Shown one piece after another: positions 33,573-43,043 of a stretch of DNA of 64,000 nt. How positions within the stretch are numbered: the first letter of the stretch is position 1; every line of letters starts with the position of its first letter. The notes below the pieces were generated by a model. The model did not search any database and had not been told where the DNA came from. It worked only from the letters and a program-made list of their open reading frames with translations. Both the position numbers and the translations under genes were made by a program. Origin of the DNA: Streptomyces sp. NL15-2K (GTDB lineage Bacteria; Actinomycetota; Actinomycetes; Streptomycetales; Streptomycetaceae). The stretch is from positions 6,429,501-6,493,500 of the forward strand of contig NZ_CP130630.1 in NCBI RefSeq assembly GCF_030551255.1, read 5' to 3'.

Positions 33573-33911
33573 ATGGGCTGGGTAACCGACTGGAGTGCGC
33601 AGGCGGCCTGCCGCACTACCGATCCGGATGAACTGTTCGTTCAAGGAGCAGCGCAGAACAGGGCCAAGGCGGTGTGCACCGGATGCCCGGTGCGCACGGA
33701 GTGCCTCGCCGACGCGCTCGACAACCGCGTCGAGTTCGGCGTGTGGGGAGGGATGACGGAGCGGGAACGCCGCGCACTGCTGCGCCGGCGGCCGACCGTC
33801 ACATCTTGGCGCAGGCTGCTCGAGACCGCGCGTACGGAGTATGAGCGGGGGGCCGGCATTCTGCCTCTCGACGACGACGAGGTGTACGAGCACTACGCGG
33901 CGGTGGGCTGA
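33573..33911 (+). CDS. wblA: WhiB-like regulator WblA
   Basis: A 112-aa WhiB-family protein. Four cysteines (ACRTTDP, then AVCTGCPVRTEC) bind an Fe-S cluster, followed by GVWGGMTERERRAL and a basic RRRP tail for DNA contact. The sequence from MGWVTDWSAQAAC onward is what I recall for WblA, the pleiotropic regulator that links aerial development to shutdown of antibiotic genes in Streptomyces. In-frame starts exist at GTG 33516 and ATG 33522; ATG 33573 gives the usual length and has GGGAGAGG upstream. Confidence 0.88.
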   Translation: MGWVTDWSAQAACRTTDPDELFVQGAAQNRAKAVCTGCPVRTECLADALDNRVEFGVWGGMTERERRALLRRRPTVTSWRRLLETARTEYERGAGILPLDDDEVYEHYAAVG

Positions 33912-33957
33912 GGCTTTCGGGCCGGCTTTCGGGCGCGGTTGAGCTGTGGGGGTGCCC

Positions 33958-35613
33958 TCAGGCACCCGTGTTGGGCTCCGGCAGTTCCGGTTGGGCTGCC
34001 GCGAGTCGGTTTCCGATGTCCCGCAGGCCCGCGAGGTCGTGTACGTCGCCGGGCAGCGCGGCCACTTCGGCCACCGCCACTTCGGGGTGCAGCGCGGTGA
34101 AGCGGTCACGCGTGCGCTGCTCGCGGGAGAGCAGCCGCATGCGCTCGGCGTGCAGCCTCAGCAGGCCTGCCGTGAGTTGTTCGACGGTCCGCTCCTGTTC
34201 CGTGTCCTCCGTGTCCCCTGTGTCCTCCGTGGCGGCGGGGGAGCCTTCGTCTTCCGTGGCGGGGGAGCCGTCGTCGGAAGTGGAAGCGGAAGCGGAAGAT
34301 GGAGATTCGGAAGCGGAAGATTCTGAACTGCCGTACGTGTCGGGAGAGTTACGAAGTACTGTTTTCCCGTCCCCCTGATCCACAATGCGGGGCTCTTCAA
34401 GATTTTCCGCGGCGGCGAGCGCCCGCTCGGCCGACAGCCGGTCGGCGCCGCTGCCGTGGACCCGGTTGAGCACCAGACCGGCGAACGGCATGTCCTCGGC
34501 AGCCAGCCGCTCCACGAAGTACGCGGCCTCCCGCAGCGCGTCCCGCTCCGGCGCCGCGACCACCAGGAACGCCGTGCCGGGCGCCTGGAGCAGCTTGTAC
34601 GTCGCGTCCGCGCGCGTGCGGAAGCCGCCGAAGGTCGTGTCCATCGCGGCCACGAAGGTCTGTACGTCCTTCAGGAGCTGTCCGCCGAGCAGCTTGCCGA
34701 GAGTGCCGGTCATCATCGACATGCCGACGTTCAGGAACTTCATGCCGGCGCGGCCGCCCAGCTTCGCCGGGGCCGTCAGCAGCCGGATCAGTCGGCCGTC
34801 CAGGAAGGAACCGAGGCGCTTGGGCGCGTCCAGGAAGTCCAGCGCCGAGCGGGACGGCGGGGTGTCGACGACGATCAGGTCCCACTCGTCCCTGGCCCGC
34901 AGCTGCCCCAGCTTCTCCATCGCCATGTACTCCTGCGTGCCCGCGAAGCCCGCCGAGAGCGACTGGTAGAAGGGGTTGCCCAGGATCGCGGCCGCTCGCT
35001 CGCGGTCCGCGTGCGCCTCGACGATCTCGTCGAAGGTGCGCTTCATGTCGAGCATCATGGCGTGCAGTTCGCCCTCGCCATCGACGCCCTTGACCCGGCG
35101 CGGGGTGTTGTCCAGCGAGTCGATGCCCATCGACTGGGCGAGCCTGCGGGCCGGGTCGATGGTGAGAACGACCACCTTGCGGCCCCGCTCGGCCGCGCGC
35201 AGGCCGAGGGCCGCGGCGGTGGTGGTTTTGCCGACTCCGCCTGAGCCGCAGCACACGATGATGCGGGTCTTCGGGTCGTCGAGGAGGGGGTCGAGTTCGA
35301 GTACGCGCGCGGGGGAGAGCGCGGTGGAGAGGTGGTGGGCGTGGGGGTGTGGGTGGGGGTGGGAATGGCGGGGGTTGTCGTTTGGGGGCGCGGGGTCGGG
35401 GGCTTGGGGCGGGGTGTGCGGGGTGTGCCCGGGTGCGGAGGTGGGTGGCTGGGGGGCGTCCTGGCGGGGTGCGGAGGTGGGTGGCTGGGGCGCGTCTTGT
35501 CGGGGTGCGGACGCGCGTCGCTGGGGCGCGTCTTGTCGGGATGCGGGGGCAGGTGGGGCAGGTGGCTGGGTCGCGTCGTGCCGGGGTGCGGTGTCGTGCT
35601 TGTCCGGAGTCAT
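33958..35613 (-). CDS. ArsA/GET3-like ATPase with long low-complexity ends
   Basis: A 551-aa protein. The P-loop CCGSGGVGKTTTA and switch VVVDTPPSRSALDFL place it with ArsA-like ion-pump/GET3 ATPases. The first 105 residues are a Pro/Ala repeat (units of SAPRQDAPQPPT) and a His/Pro run (PHPHPHAHH). A Ser/Glu/Asp-rich stretch interrupts residues about 430-475. It overlaps the partner ATPase by four bases; the two probably form a heterodimer. The function of this actinobacterial pair is unsettled. Confidence 0.85.
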   Translation of the reverse strand: MTPDKHDTAPRHDATQPPAPPAPASRQDAPQRRASAPRQDAPQPPTSAPRQDAPQPPTSAPGHTPHTPPQAPDPAPPNDNPRHSHPHPHPHAHHLSTALSPARVLELDPLLDDPKTRIIVCCGSGGVGKTTTAAALGLRAAERGRKVVVLTIDPARRLAQSMGIDSLDNTPRRVKGVDGEGELHAMMLDMKRTFDEIVEAHADRERAAAILGNPFYQSLSAGFAGTQEYMAMEKLGQLRARDEWDLIVVDTPPSRSALDFLDAPKRLGSFLDGRLIRLLTAPAKLGGRAGMKFLNVGMSMMTGTLGKLLGGQLLKDVQTFVAAMDTTFGGFRTRADATYKLLQAPGTAFLVVAAPERDALREAAYFVERLAAEDMPFAGLVLNRVHGSGADRLSAERALAAAENLEEPRIVDQGDGKTVLRNSPDTYGSSESSASESPSSASASTSDDGSPATEDEGSPAATEDTGDTEDTEQERTVEQLTAGLLRLHAERMRLLSREQRTRDRFTALHPEVAVAEVAALPGDVHDLAGLRDIGNRLAAAQPELPEPNTGA

Positions 35614-36587
35614 GACATCCCCTGTTCCCGCAGCTCGGTGGCCAGTTCGTACAGACCCGCCAGGTCCATTCCCTCGGCGAGCAGCGGCAGTTCGTGCAGC
35701 GGCAGGCCGAGTTCGCTCAGGACGCCCCGCTGTTCGTGCTCCAAGGCGTACCGCTCGGCGTACTCGTCGGCCTGTTCGACGAGCGGATCCACCAGCCGCT
35801 CGGCGTGCCCGCCGCGGCGTGCTCCGCCGAGCCCCGCGGACGACAGTGCCCGGGCAACAGAGGAACGCGGCACGGTCCGTACGAGTTCCAGGTCGGCCGC
35901 GTCCAACACCTCCGGCCGCACCATGTTCACGATGATCCGTCCGACCGGCAGCCGCGCCGCCCGCAGCTCGGCGATCCCGTCCGCGGTCTCCTGGACGGGC
36001 ATCTCCTCAAGGAGCGTCACCAGGTGCACGGACGTCTCCGCCGACTTCAGCACCCGCATCACGGCCTGCGCCTGATTGTGTATCGGGCCGATCTTGGCGA
36101 GGCCCGCGACCTCGTCGTTGACGTTGAGGAAGCGGGTGATGCGGCCGGTGGGGGGTGCGTCCATGACGACGTAGTCGTAGGCGAACCGGCCTGACTTCTC
36201 CTTGCGGCGCACGGCCTCGCACGCCTTGCCGGTGAGGAGTACGTCCCTGAGGCCGGGCGCGATGGTGGTCGCGAAGTCGATCGCGCCGAGCTTTTTCAGG
36301 GCCCGGCCTGCGCCGCCCAGTTTGTAGAACATCTGGAGGTAGTCCAGAAGGGCCAGTTCGGGGTCGATGGCGAGGGCATACACCTCCCCGCCCCCGGGAG
36401 CGACGGCGATCTTCCGCTCCTCATAAGGCAGCGCTTCCGTTTCGAAGAGCTGCGCGATGCCCTGCCTGCCCTCGACCTCGACGAGAAGCGTCCGCTTCCC
36501 TTCCGTTGCGAGGGCCAGCGCGAGGGCCGCGGCGACCGTCGTCTTTCCGGTCCCGCCCTTGCCGCTGACGACTTGGAGCCTGCTCAC
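35610..36587 (-). CDS. ArsA/GET3-like ATPase (partner)
   Basis: A 325-aa ATPase with P-loop GKGGTGKTTVA at the very start and VVMDAPPTGRITRFL as switch motif. It lacks the low-complexity ends of the downstream gene product. Start ATG precedes by design the pair of overlapping - strand genes, an arrangement conserved beside wblA in actinomycetes. No arsenic genes are nearby, so an arsenite role is unlikely. Confidence 0.87.
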   Translation of the reverse strand: MSRLQVVSGKGGTGKTTVAAALALALATEGKRTLLVEVEGRQGIAQLFETEALPYEERKIAVAPGGGEVYALAIDPELALLDYLQMFYKLGGAGRALKKLGAIDFATTIAPGLRDVLLTGKACEAVRRKEKSGRFAYDYVVMDAPPTGRITRFLNVNDEVAGLAKIGPIHNQAQAVMRVLKSAETSVHLVTLLEEMPVQETADGIAELRAARLPVGRIIVNMVRPEVLDAADLELVRTVPRSSVARALSSAGLGGARRGGHAERLVDPLVEQADEYAERYALEHEQRGVLSELGLPLHELPLLAEGMDLAGLYELATELREQGMS

Positions 36588-36705
36588 GTATTCGAGCGTA
36601 ACCAGTCCGTGCGCGGACTAAGCGGGAGGCTGTGGATAACGTGACCGCGGTCGGCTGTCCGGCTGGTGCGAAGACGTGTGTGGAGCAGCGGCTAAAGTCG
36701 GCCGC

Positions 36706-36867
36706 ATGACCAAGTGGGAATACGCAACCGTGCCGCTGCTCGTCCACGCCACGAAGCAGATTCTGGACACCTGGGGCGAGGACGGCTGGGAGCTCGTCCA
36801 GGTCGTGCCCGGGCCGAACAACCCTGAGCAGCTCGTGGCCTACCTGAAGCGGGAGAAGCAGGCGTGA
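36706..36867 (+). CDS. DUF4177 family protein, 53 aa
   Basis: MTKWEYATVPLLVH then GEDGWELVQV is the compact DUF4177 fold. Function unknown. Its stop overlaps the GTG start of the RidA gene, so the two are coupled. Confidence 0.85.
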   Translation: MTKWEYATVPLLVHATKQILDTWGEDGWELVQVVPGPNNPEQLVAYLKREKQA

Positions 36868-37331
36868 GCGCGGTGGAGGCTCGGTTGGCCGAGCTGGGCC
36901 TGACGCTGCCGGAGGTGGTGCCGCCGCTCGCGGCGTACCAGCCGGCGGTGCGGTCGGGTGTCTACGTCTACACCTCCGGCCAGCTCCCCATGGTGGAGGG
37001 CAAGCTTCCGGTCACCGGCAAGGTGGGTGCGGAGGTTACGGCGGAGGAGGCCAAGGAGCTGGCGCGTACGTGTGCGCTGAATGCCCTGGCTGCCGTGAAG
37101 TCCGTCGCGGGTGACCTGGACCGCGTTGCGCGGGTCGTGAAGGTCGTCGGCTTCGTCGCCTCGGCCTCGGACTTCACCGGGCAGCCGGGTGTGGTGAACG
37201 GCGCGAGCGAGCTGCTGGGCGAGGTCCTCGGCGACAAGGGTGTGCACGCGCGGAGCGCGGTGGGCGTGGCGGTGCTGCCGCTGGATGCGCCGGTGGAGGT
37301 TGAGGTCCAGGTGGAGCTGGTGGGGGAGTAG
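36864..37331 (+). CDS. RidA family protein
   Basis: A 155-aa YjgF/YER057c/UK114 protein: VYTSGQLPMVEGKLPVTGKV, then the helix-strand repeat LNALAAVKSVAGDLDRVARV. Archetypal RidA hydrolyses reactive enamine/imine intermediates of PLP enzymes using an Arg near the C-terminus. Here that position reads GVHARSAVGVAVLP, with R present. Cytosolic trimer expected. Confidence 0.9.
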   Translation: MSAVEARLAELGLTLPEVVPPLAAYQPAVRSGVYVYTSGQLPMVEGKLPVTGKVGAEVTAEEAKELARTCALNALAAVKSVAGDLDRVARVVKVVGFVASASDFTGQPGVVNGASELLGEVLGDKGVHARSAVGVAVLPLDAPVEVEVQVELVGE

Positions 37332-37666
37332 TTCTGCGGGTGCCTCGGGCGGTTGGGCCGGGGATGCCTGCGGCGGCCTGTGCGGGCTGGGTGGGGGTGC
37401 GCGTAGCGCCTGGTGTTTTGTTGCGGGTCGGGGCCGTGGGCGACTGCGGGCCCGCTCAGCTGCGGCAGCCCGTCCCGCCCAGCTGCGGGCATTCGTGCCG
37501 CCTAGGGCGGCTCCCGACCCACAGAGGGCGGGCACCCCGTAAGCGCCGGGCTGCGCGACCCACCCCCCCCGCTCAGCCCGCACGCCGGGCACCTTGTAAG
37601 CAGACCCCCGGCGACCAGCACTCCGTCGCTCTCGAACATCCGCGCACCAAGAGATAGCCTCCGCCC
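37332..37666. other. Gap without a gene
   Basis: 335 bp between RidA and the Nudix gene. Open frames here look random and lack ribosome sites. A short poly-C run (37563-37570) is the only feature. Confidence 0.5.
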
Positions 37667-38536
37667 ATGGCAAACGGGCAGTGGTACCCCCAGGAGTGGC
37701 CCGACCGCATCCGCGCCCTCGCGGACGGCACCCTCACGCCGGTGTCCCCCAAGAGAGCCGCCACCGTGATGCTCCTCAGGGACACCGACGCCGGCCCCGT
37801 CGTCCACATGCTGCGCAGACGCGCCTCCATGGCCTTCGCCGGGGGCGCGTACGCCTATCCGGGCGGCGGCGTGGACCCCCGCGACGACGACCTGCACGTC
37901 CGCTGGGCGGGCCCCACGCGCGCGTGGTGGGCGAACAGGCTCGGCGTGGACGAGACCGCGGCCCAGGCGATCGTCTGCGCGGCCGTACGCGAGACGTACG
38001 AGGAGGCAGGCGTCCTCCTCGCCGGCCCGACCCCCGACTCCGTGGTCGGCGACACCACGGGCGCGGACTGGGAGGTCGACCGTGCGGCCCTGGTCGACCG
38101 TGAGCTGTCCTTCGCGGAGTTCCTGGACCGACGGGGCCTGGTGCTGCGATCGGATCTGCTGGGCGCCTGGACCCGCTGGATCACCCCCGAGTTCGAAGCC
38201 CGCCGCTATGACACGTGGTTCTTCGTGGCCGCGCTCCCCGAAGGGCAGCGCACGCGCAACGCCTCCACGGAGGCCGACCGTACGGTGTGGATCCGGCCGG
38301 CGGACGCGGCGGCCTCGTACGACAAGGGCGAGCTGCTGATGATGCCGCCCACCATCGCGACCCTGCGCCAGCTGACGTCGTACGGCACCGCCGCCGAGGC
38401 GCTCGCCGCGGCTCCCGGACGTGATCTGACGCCCGTCCTGGCGCGGGCGCGGCTGGAGGACGGCGAGATCGTGCTGTCCTGGCCCGGTCACGACGAGTTC
38501 ACCAAGCACATCCCGACCGGTGGAGCCCCCGCATGA
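37667..38536 (+). CDS. Nudix hydrolase (NUDT19-like)
   Basis: A 289-aa protein with an early strand VVHMLRRRASMAFAGGAYAY, PGGGVDPRDD and AAVRETYEEAGVLL, i.e. a Nudix box with an insert between the glycines and RExxEEAG. The insert is typical of NUDT19-like CoA/acyl-CoA diphosphatases. Its stop overlaps the following MBL gene by four bases. Confidence 0.87.
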   Translation: MANGQWYPQEWPDRIRALADGTLTPVSPKRAATVMLLRDTDAGPVVHMLRRRASMAFAGGAYAYPGGGVDPRDDDLHVRWAGPTRAWWANRLGVDETAAQAIVCAAVRETYEEAGVLLAGPTPDSVVGDTTGADWEVDRAALVDRELSFAEFLDRRGLVLRSDLLGAWTRWITPEFEARRYDTWFFVAALPEGQRTRNASTEADRTVWIRPADAAASYDKGELLMMPPTIATLRQLTSYGTAAEALAAAPGRDLTPVLARARLEDGEIVLSWPGHDEFTKHIPTGGAPA

Positions 38537-39363
38537 CGGACGCAGCAGCCCTTCCCGGCCAGCCACGGGGCGGGGTCCTCGCCGGCCCCGCCACCCCCCG
38601 GGCCGTCAACGTCCTCGCGCCCAACGCCTCCGCGATGACCCTGGACGGGACGAACACCTGGATCCTGTCCGAGCACGACTCCGAGCTGGCCGTGGTGGTC
38701 GACCCCGGGCCGCTGGACGAAGGACACCTGCGCCATGTCGTCGACACCGCCGAGACGGCCGGCAAGCGTGTCGCCCTCACCCTGCTGACGCACGGCCACC
38801 CGGACCACGCCGAGGGCGCCGGCCGCTTCGCCGAGCTGACCGGCACCAAGGTGCGGGCCCTGGACCCGGCGCTGCGGCTGGGCGAGGAGGGGCTGGGCGC
38901 CGGGGACGTGGTCCGGGTCGGCGGTCTGGAGCTGAGGGTCGTACCGACCCCGGGGCACACCGCGGACTCCCTGTGCTTCCATCTCCCGGCCGATCAGGCG
39001 GTGCTGACCGGCGACACGATCCTGGGGCGCGGTACGACGGTCGTGGCCCACCCCGACGGCCGCCTCGGCGACTATCTGGACTCGCTGCGGCGGCTCAGGT
39101 CCCTCACGGTCGACGACGGCGTGCACACGGTGCTCCCGGGCCACGGGCCCGTCCTGGAGGACGCCCAGGGCGCCGTCGAGTTCTACCTCGCCCACCGCGC
39201 CCATCGGCTCGCCCAGGTCGAGACGGCCGTGGAGGACGGCTATCGGACACCTGCCGAGGTCGTCGCCCACGTGTACGCGGACGTGGACCGCTCCCTGTGG
39301 CCGGCGGCGGAGCTGTCGGTGCGGGCGCAGATGGAGTACCTGGAGGAGCACGGGTTGATCTAG
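38533..39363 (+). CDS. MBL-fold metallohydrolase (LACTB2-like)
   Basis: A 276-aa metallo-beta-lactamase-fold enzyme with THGHPDHAEG (metal site), PTPGHTADSLCF, TGDTILGRG and LPGHGP. The C-terminal helix bundle is as in LACTB2-like hydrolases or ribonucleases. Overlaps the Nudix gene, suggesting a joint clean-up function. Confidence 0.87.
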   Translation: MTDAAALPGQPRGGVLAGPATPRAVNVLAPNASAMTLDGTNTWILSEHDSELAVVVDPGPLDEGHLRHVVDTAETAGKRVALTLLTHGHPDHAEGAGRFAELTGTKVRALDPALRLGEEGLGAGDVVRVGGLELRVVPTPGHTADSLCFHLPADQAVLTGDTILGRGTTVVAHPDGRLGDYLDSLRRLRSLTVDDGVHTVLPGHGPVLEDAQGAVEFYLAHRAHRLAQVETAVEDGYRTPAEVVAHVYADVDRSLWPAAELSVRAQMEYLEEHGLI

Positions 39364-39389
39364 GCCCTGTCGTCACATTCCCGCCGGGC

Positions 39390-40208
39390 CTAGGGGCGCG
39401 CTGTTTTGACGCCGTGCACGCGCGCGTACTCCTCGGCGAGCCATGGGCCGACGTCGTCGACGTAGGACGTGAGATCGGCACGGTCACCGGTCGGCTCGTG
39501 GCCGAGGGCTGCCGCCTTGCGCAGTTGCTCCCCGCGCGCGGGGTAGTACGCGGCGAAGGCCTCGGCCATCTCGTGCAGGTCGCTCGTCCAGCCGTTCCAG
39601 CGGGGCATGACGAGCGTGAACGCGGTGCGGACGAGGTGTCGGGACATGAAGCGTACGAGGCGGCGGCGGGCCTCGTCGGAGTCGTTCGCCGCGTCGATCC
39701 GCTCTCGCCAGCGGGGCAGGAGGAGGGAGAGATCGCCGTTGGTCTCGCGGGCGAGGAGGGAGTCGGGGCGGTAACGCGGGAGGTCTTCGGCCAGGTCCTC
39801 GCCCAGCAGCGGGGTGCACAGGCAGGCGACGAACCAGCCCAGGTCGTACCGCTCCGGCTCGCTCAGCAGCCTTGCCCGGCTGAACAGCAGCGTCCCGGCC
39901 CCGTCGATCTGCCGGAACTCCTTGTCCAGCGCCTCGTCGAGCGCGCGTGCGCCGTCCCGGTCCGTCTCCGTCGGCTCCTCGCGCAGGGCGACCAGCAGGT
40001 CGAGGTCGCTGCGTCCCACGCGCGCGGTGCCGCGCGGAATCGAGCCGTAGAGGTACGCGCTGTGCAGCCGCGTCCCGTAGAGGTCGAGCAGCCGGTCGCG
40101 GGCGGCGGCGACGGCCGGGCGGAAGGCGTGGGGGATGCGTCCGAGGGATCCCTCGCGTGCGATGAAGCCCTGGGGGTCGAGCCCGCGGCGGCGAACGTTT
40201 TCGGCCAT
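39390..40208 (-). CDS. Nucleotidyltransferase-domain protein
   Basis: A 272-aa protein with the minimal nucleotidyltransferase motif YLYGSIPRGTARVGRSDLDLLV (GS then DxD), followed by a helical C-terminal domain, like AadA-type adenylyltransferases. Whether it modifies a drug or a protein is not visible. Convergent with the MBL gene. Confidence 0.75.
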   Translation of the reverse strand: MAENVRRRGLDPQGFIAREGSLGRIPHAFRPAVAAARDRLLDLYGTRLHSAYLYGSIPRGTARVGRSDLDLLVALREEPTETDRDGARALDEALDKEFRQIDGAGTLLFSRARLLSEPERYDLGWFVACLCTPLLGEDLAEDLPRYRPDSLLARETNGDLSLLLPRWRERIDAANDSDEARRRLVRFMSRHLVRTAFTLVMPRWNGWTSDLHEMAEAFAAYYPARGEQLRKAAALGHEPTGDRADLTSYVDDVGPWLAEEYARVHGVKTARP

Positions 40209-40345
40209 GCGTTCACTGTGCCCCGACAGTACGCCCGAGTCGCCCGGGACCGCTCATTTTCGGCGCCGGTCAGCATCGTCCAGCGACCCGAACGGGGCCC
40301 CGTCTCCAAGAGACAGGACCCCGCGGCGTACGGCCAGGACCGGCG

Positions 40346-41020
40346 TCAGCGCGACCGCTTCGCCAGCCGCTCCACGTCCAGCAGGATCACGGCCCGCGCC
40401 TCCAGGCGGAGCCACCCGCGCTGGGCGAAGTCGGCCAGGGCCTTGTTCACCGTCTCGCGGGACGCGCCGACCAGCTGGGCCAGTTCCTCCTGCGTCAGGT
40501 CGTGGACGACGTGGATGCCCTCCTCGGACTGCACGCCGAAGCGGCGGGAGAGGTCCAGGAGCGCGCGGGCCACGCGGCCGGGGACGTCCGAGAAGACGAG
40601 GTCGGACATCGCGTCGTTGGTGCGGCGCAGTCGGCGGGCGACGGCGCGCAGCAGCGCGGTGGCCACCTCGGGGCGGGCGTTCAGCCAGGGCTGGAGGTCG
40701 CCGTGGCCCAGGCCGAGCAGCTTGACCTCGGTCAGCGCGGTGGCGGTCGCGGTGCGCGGGCCCGGGTCGAAGAGCGACAGTTCGCCGATGAGTTCGCCGG
40801 GCCCGACGACGGCCAGCATGTTCTCGCGGCCGTCGGGGGACGTACGGTGAAGCTTGACCTTGCCTTCGGTGACGACGTAGAGCCGGTCTCCGGGGTCGCC
40901 CTCGTGGAAGAGCGAGTCGCCGCGTGCGAGGGTCACCTCACTCATGGAGGCGCGGAGCTCCGCGGACTGCTCGTCGTCGAGAGCCGCGAAGAGCGGGTTG
41001 CGCCGCAGGACGTCGTCCAC
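40346..41020 (-). CDS. crp: cAMP receptor protein Crp
   Basis: A 224-aa regulator: cyclic-nucleotide-binding barrel (PGELIGELSLFDPGPRTATA, the phosphate-binding cassette) and a winged HTH (LTQEELAQLVGASRETVNKA). The GTG at 41020 with AAGGAGAG gives exactly the length I recall for S. coelicolor Crp, which controls germination and antibiotic production. Divergent from nth. Confidence 0.93.
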   Translation of the reverse strand: MDDVLRRNPLFAALDDEQSAELRASMSEVTLARGDSLFHEGDPGDRLYVVTEGKVKLHRTSPDGRENMLAVVGPGELIGELSLFDPGPRTATATALTEVKLLGLGHGDLQPWLNARPEVATALLRAVARRLRRTNDAMSDLVFSDVPGRVARALLDLSRRFGVQSEEGIHVVHDLTQEELAQLVGASRETVNKALADFAQRGWLRLEARAVILLDVERLAKRSR

Positions 41021-41110
41021 GAGTTCTCTCCTTGTCGACCTGCTCAGGGGATCTTGCTCCCCTACGTACCAGGGGACCGTGCTCCCCATTTTGCCGGACG
41101 GTCCAAACAG

Positions 41111-41124
41111 TGTGATCTGTCACA
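41111..41124. promoter_or_regulatory. Crp-like inverted repeat upstream of crp
   Basis: TGTGATCTGTCACA is an inverted repeat of TGTGA/TCACA with a 4-bp spacer. Classic Crp sites have 6, so binding is uncertain. It lies 91 bp before the crp start and 103 bp before nth, a good place for autoregulation. Confidence 0.4.
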
Positions 41125-41226
41125 AGGATGCCGCACAGGTGTCCCGGGGTACGCGGCAGGGGTCCAATTGGGGGCCGATCTCCAGGGTCCGGGGCGGATG
41201 TCAGTGCCGGGCTTTAGGCTGGCCGG

Positions 41227-42255
41227 GTGTCCAAATCGCCGGTAGAGCACAGGTCCAAGGGGGCTGGGCGGGTGGTTGTACGTCGAGATTCCGCCGTGGG
41301 CGAACAAGACCCCGGCGGAGACAGGAAAGCGACGAAAGGGGCGAAGAAGGCTCCGGTGAAGAAGACCGCCTCGGTGAAGAAGACCGCCTCGGTGAAGAAG
41401 GCGACCGTCGCGCCCAAGAAGGCCTCGGTCGGCGTCGAGAAGGCCGCCCCCGTGAAGACCGTCGCGGTGAAGCCGTCGAAGAGCGAGTCGCGTACCGCCC
41501 TGGTGCGCCGCGCCCGCCGGATCAACCGCGAGCTCGCCGAGGTCTACCCGTACGCCCATCCGGAGCTCGACTTCGACAACCCCTTCCAGCTGATCGTCGC
41601 CACGGTCCTGTCCGCCCAGACCACCGACCTCAGGGTCAACCAGACGACGCCCGCCCTCTTCGCCAAGTACCCCACCCCCGAGGACCTGGCCGCGGCCAAC
41701 CCCGAGGTGGTCGAGGAGATCCTCCGGCCGTGCGGGTTCTTCCGGGCCAAGACCAGGTCCGTCATAGGACTGTCCAAGGCCCTGGTGGACAACCACGGCG
41801 GCGAGGTCCCCGGCCGCCTCGAAGACCTCGTCAAACTGCCCGGAGTCGGCCGCAAGACCGCCTTCGTCGTGCTGGGCAACGCCTTCGGGCGGCCCGGCAT
41901 CACCGTGGACACGCACTTCCAGCGGCTGGTGCGGCGCTGGCGGTGGACCGAGGAGAGCGATCCCGACAAGATCGAGGCCGCCGTCGGCGCGCTCTTCCCC
42001 AAGAGCGACTGGACGGACCTCTCGCACCACGTGATCTGGCACGGCCGCCGCATCTGCCACGCCCGCAAGCCCGCCTGCGGTGCCTGCCCCATCGCCCCGC
42101 TCTGCCCGGCGTACGGCGAGGGCGAGACGGACCCGGAGAAGGCGAAGAAACTCCTCAAGTACGAGAAGGGCGGCTTCCCGGGCCAGCGCCTGAAGCCCCC
42201 GCAGGCCTATCTGGACGCGGGCGGGAAACCCGCGCCCCCGTTGGGGGCCGGATGA
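41227..42255 (+). CDS. nth: Endonuclease III
   Basis: A 342-aa DNA glycosylase/AP lyase. Helix-hairpin-helix LPGVGRKTA carries the catalytic Lys, VDTHF the catalytic Asp, and [17 protein letters not shown] the four Cys of the 4Fe-4S cluster. The family usually has about 210-250 residues; about 80 extra N-terminal residues here are Lys/Ala/Val-rich with repeats of KKTASV, likely disordered and DNA-contacting. Removes oxidised pyrimidines. GTG start. Confidence 0.93.
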   Translation: MSKSPVEHRSKGAGRVVVRRDSAVGEQDPGGDRKATKGAKKAPVKKTASVKKTASVKKATVAPKKASVGVEKAAPVKTVAVKPSKSESRTALVRRARRINRELAEVYPYAHPELDFDNPFQLIVATVLSAQTTDLRVNQTTPALFAKYPTPEDLAAANPEVVEEILRPCGFFRAKTRSVIGLSKALVDNHGGEVPGRLEDLVKLPGVGRKTAFVVLGNAFGRPGITVDTHFQRLVRRWRWTEESDPDKIEAAVGALFPKSDWTDLSHHVIWHGRRICHARKPACGACPIAPLCPAYGEGETDPEKAKKLLKYEKGGFPGQRLKPPQAYLDAGGKPAPPLGAG

Positions 42256-42331
42256 GCCGCTCTTGGGTGCGTTCCCAGGAACGATCTCGAGGCCGCCGGC
42301 CGTTGGATCCAGCAGAACGACGGGGGTGGCG

Positions 42332-43027
42332 ATGACGCGGGCGAGCAACACACAGGGCGGGCCGGTGACGCTCAGCAAGGAGGGGCTGCCCGCATGGCTG
42401 GACCCGGTGGTGCACGCCGTCGAGACGGTCGAGCCGCTGCAGTTGAGCCGTTTCCTGCCGCCGGAGGACGGGGCGGGGCGGCAGTCCGCCGTGCTCGTCC
42501 TCTTCGGTGAGGGCGAGCACGGGCCGGAGCTGCTGCTGATGGAGCGGGCGAGCTCGCTGCGTTCGCATGCCGGACAGCCCTCTTTCCCGGGCGGCGCGCT
42601 CGATCCGGAGGACGGCGATCCGAAGGCCGACGGACCTCTGAGGGCCGCCCTGCGCGAGGCCGAGGAGGAGACCGGGCTCGATCCGGCCGGCGTCCAGCTC
42701 TTCGGCGTGCTGCCCGCGCTGTACATCCCGGTCAGCGGGTTCGTCGTGACACCGGTGCTGGGCTGGTGGCGCGAGCCGAGTCCGGTGGGGGTCGTGGATC
42801 CGAACGAGACCGCGCGGGTCTTCACCGTTCCCGTGGCAGATCTCACGGATCCCGACAATCGCGCCACGACCGTTCACCCCAGAGGTCACCGAGGTCCGGC
42901 ATTTCTGGTCGAATCGGCCCTGGTGTGGGGTTTCACGGCCGGAATCATCGACCGCCTGCTCCATTTCGCAGGCTGGGAGCTGCCCTGGGACCGGGGCAAG
43001 GAGGTCCCGCTCGACTGGCACGCATGA
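42332..43027 (+). CDS. Nudix hydrolase, CoA pyrophosphatase type
   Basis: A 231-aa protein with RSHAGQPSFPGGALDPEDG, the UPF0035 motif placed just before the Nudix box, and LREAEEETGLD. That pair of motifs marks CoA diphosphatases (NudL/NUDT7 type). The ATG at 42332 follows GGGGGTGG. Confidence 0.88.
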   Translation: MTRASNTQGGPVTLSKEGLPAWLDPVVHAVETVEPLQLSRFLPPEDGAGRQSAVLVLFGEGEHGPELLLMERASSLRSHAGQPSFPGGALDPEDGDPKADGPLRAALREAEEETGLDPAGVQLFGVLPALYIPVSGFVVTPVLGWWREPSPVGVVDPNETARVFTVPVADLTDPDNRATTVHPRGHRGPAFLVESALVWGFTAGIIDRLLHFAGWELPWDRGKEVPLDWHA

Positions 43028-43043
43028 CAGGGTGATCTCCGTA

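Noticed and set aside
33958..36587. Arsenite efflux operon
   Set aside because: No arsB, arsC or arsR; paired ArsA-like ATPases beside wblA are a general actinomycete feature.
38520..40850. 776-codon + strand frame
   Set aside because: Runs in the wrong frame through the MBL, nucleotidyltransferase and crp genes; composition is typical of a shadow frame.
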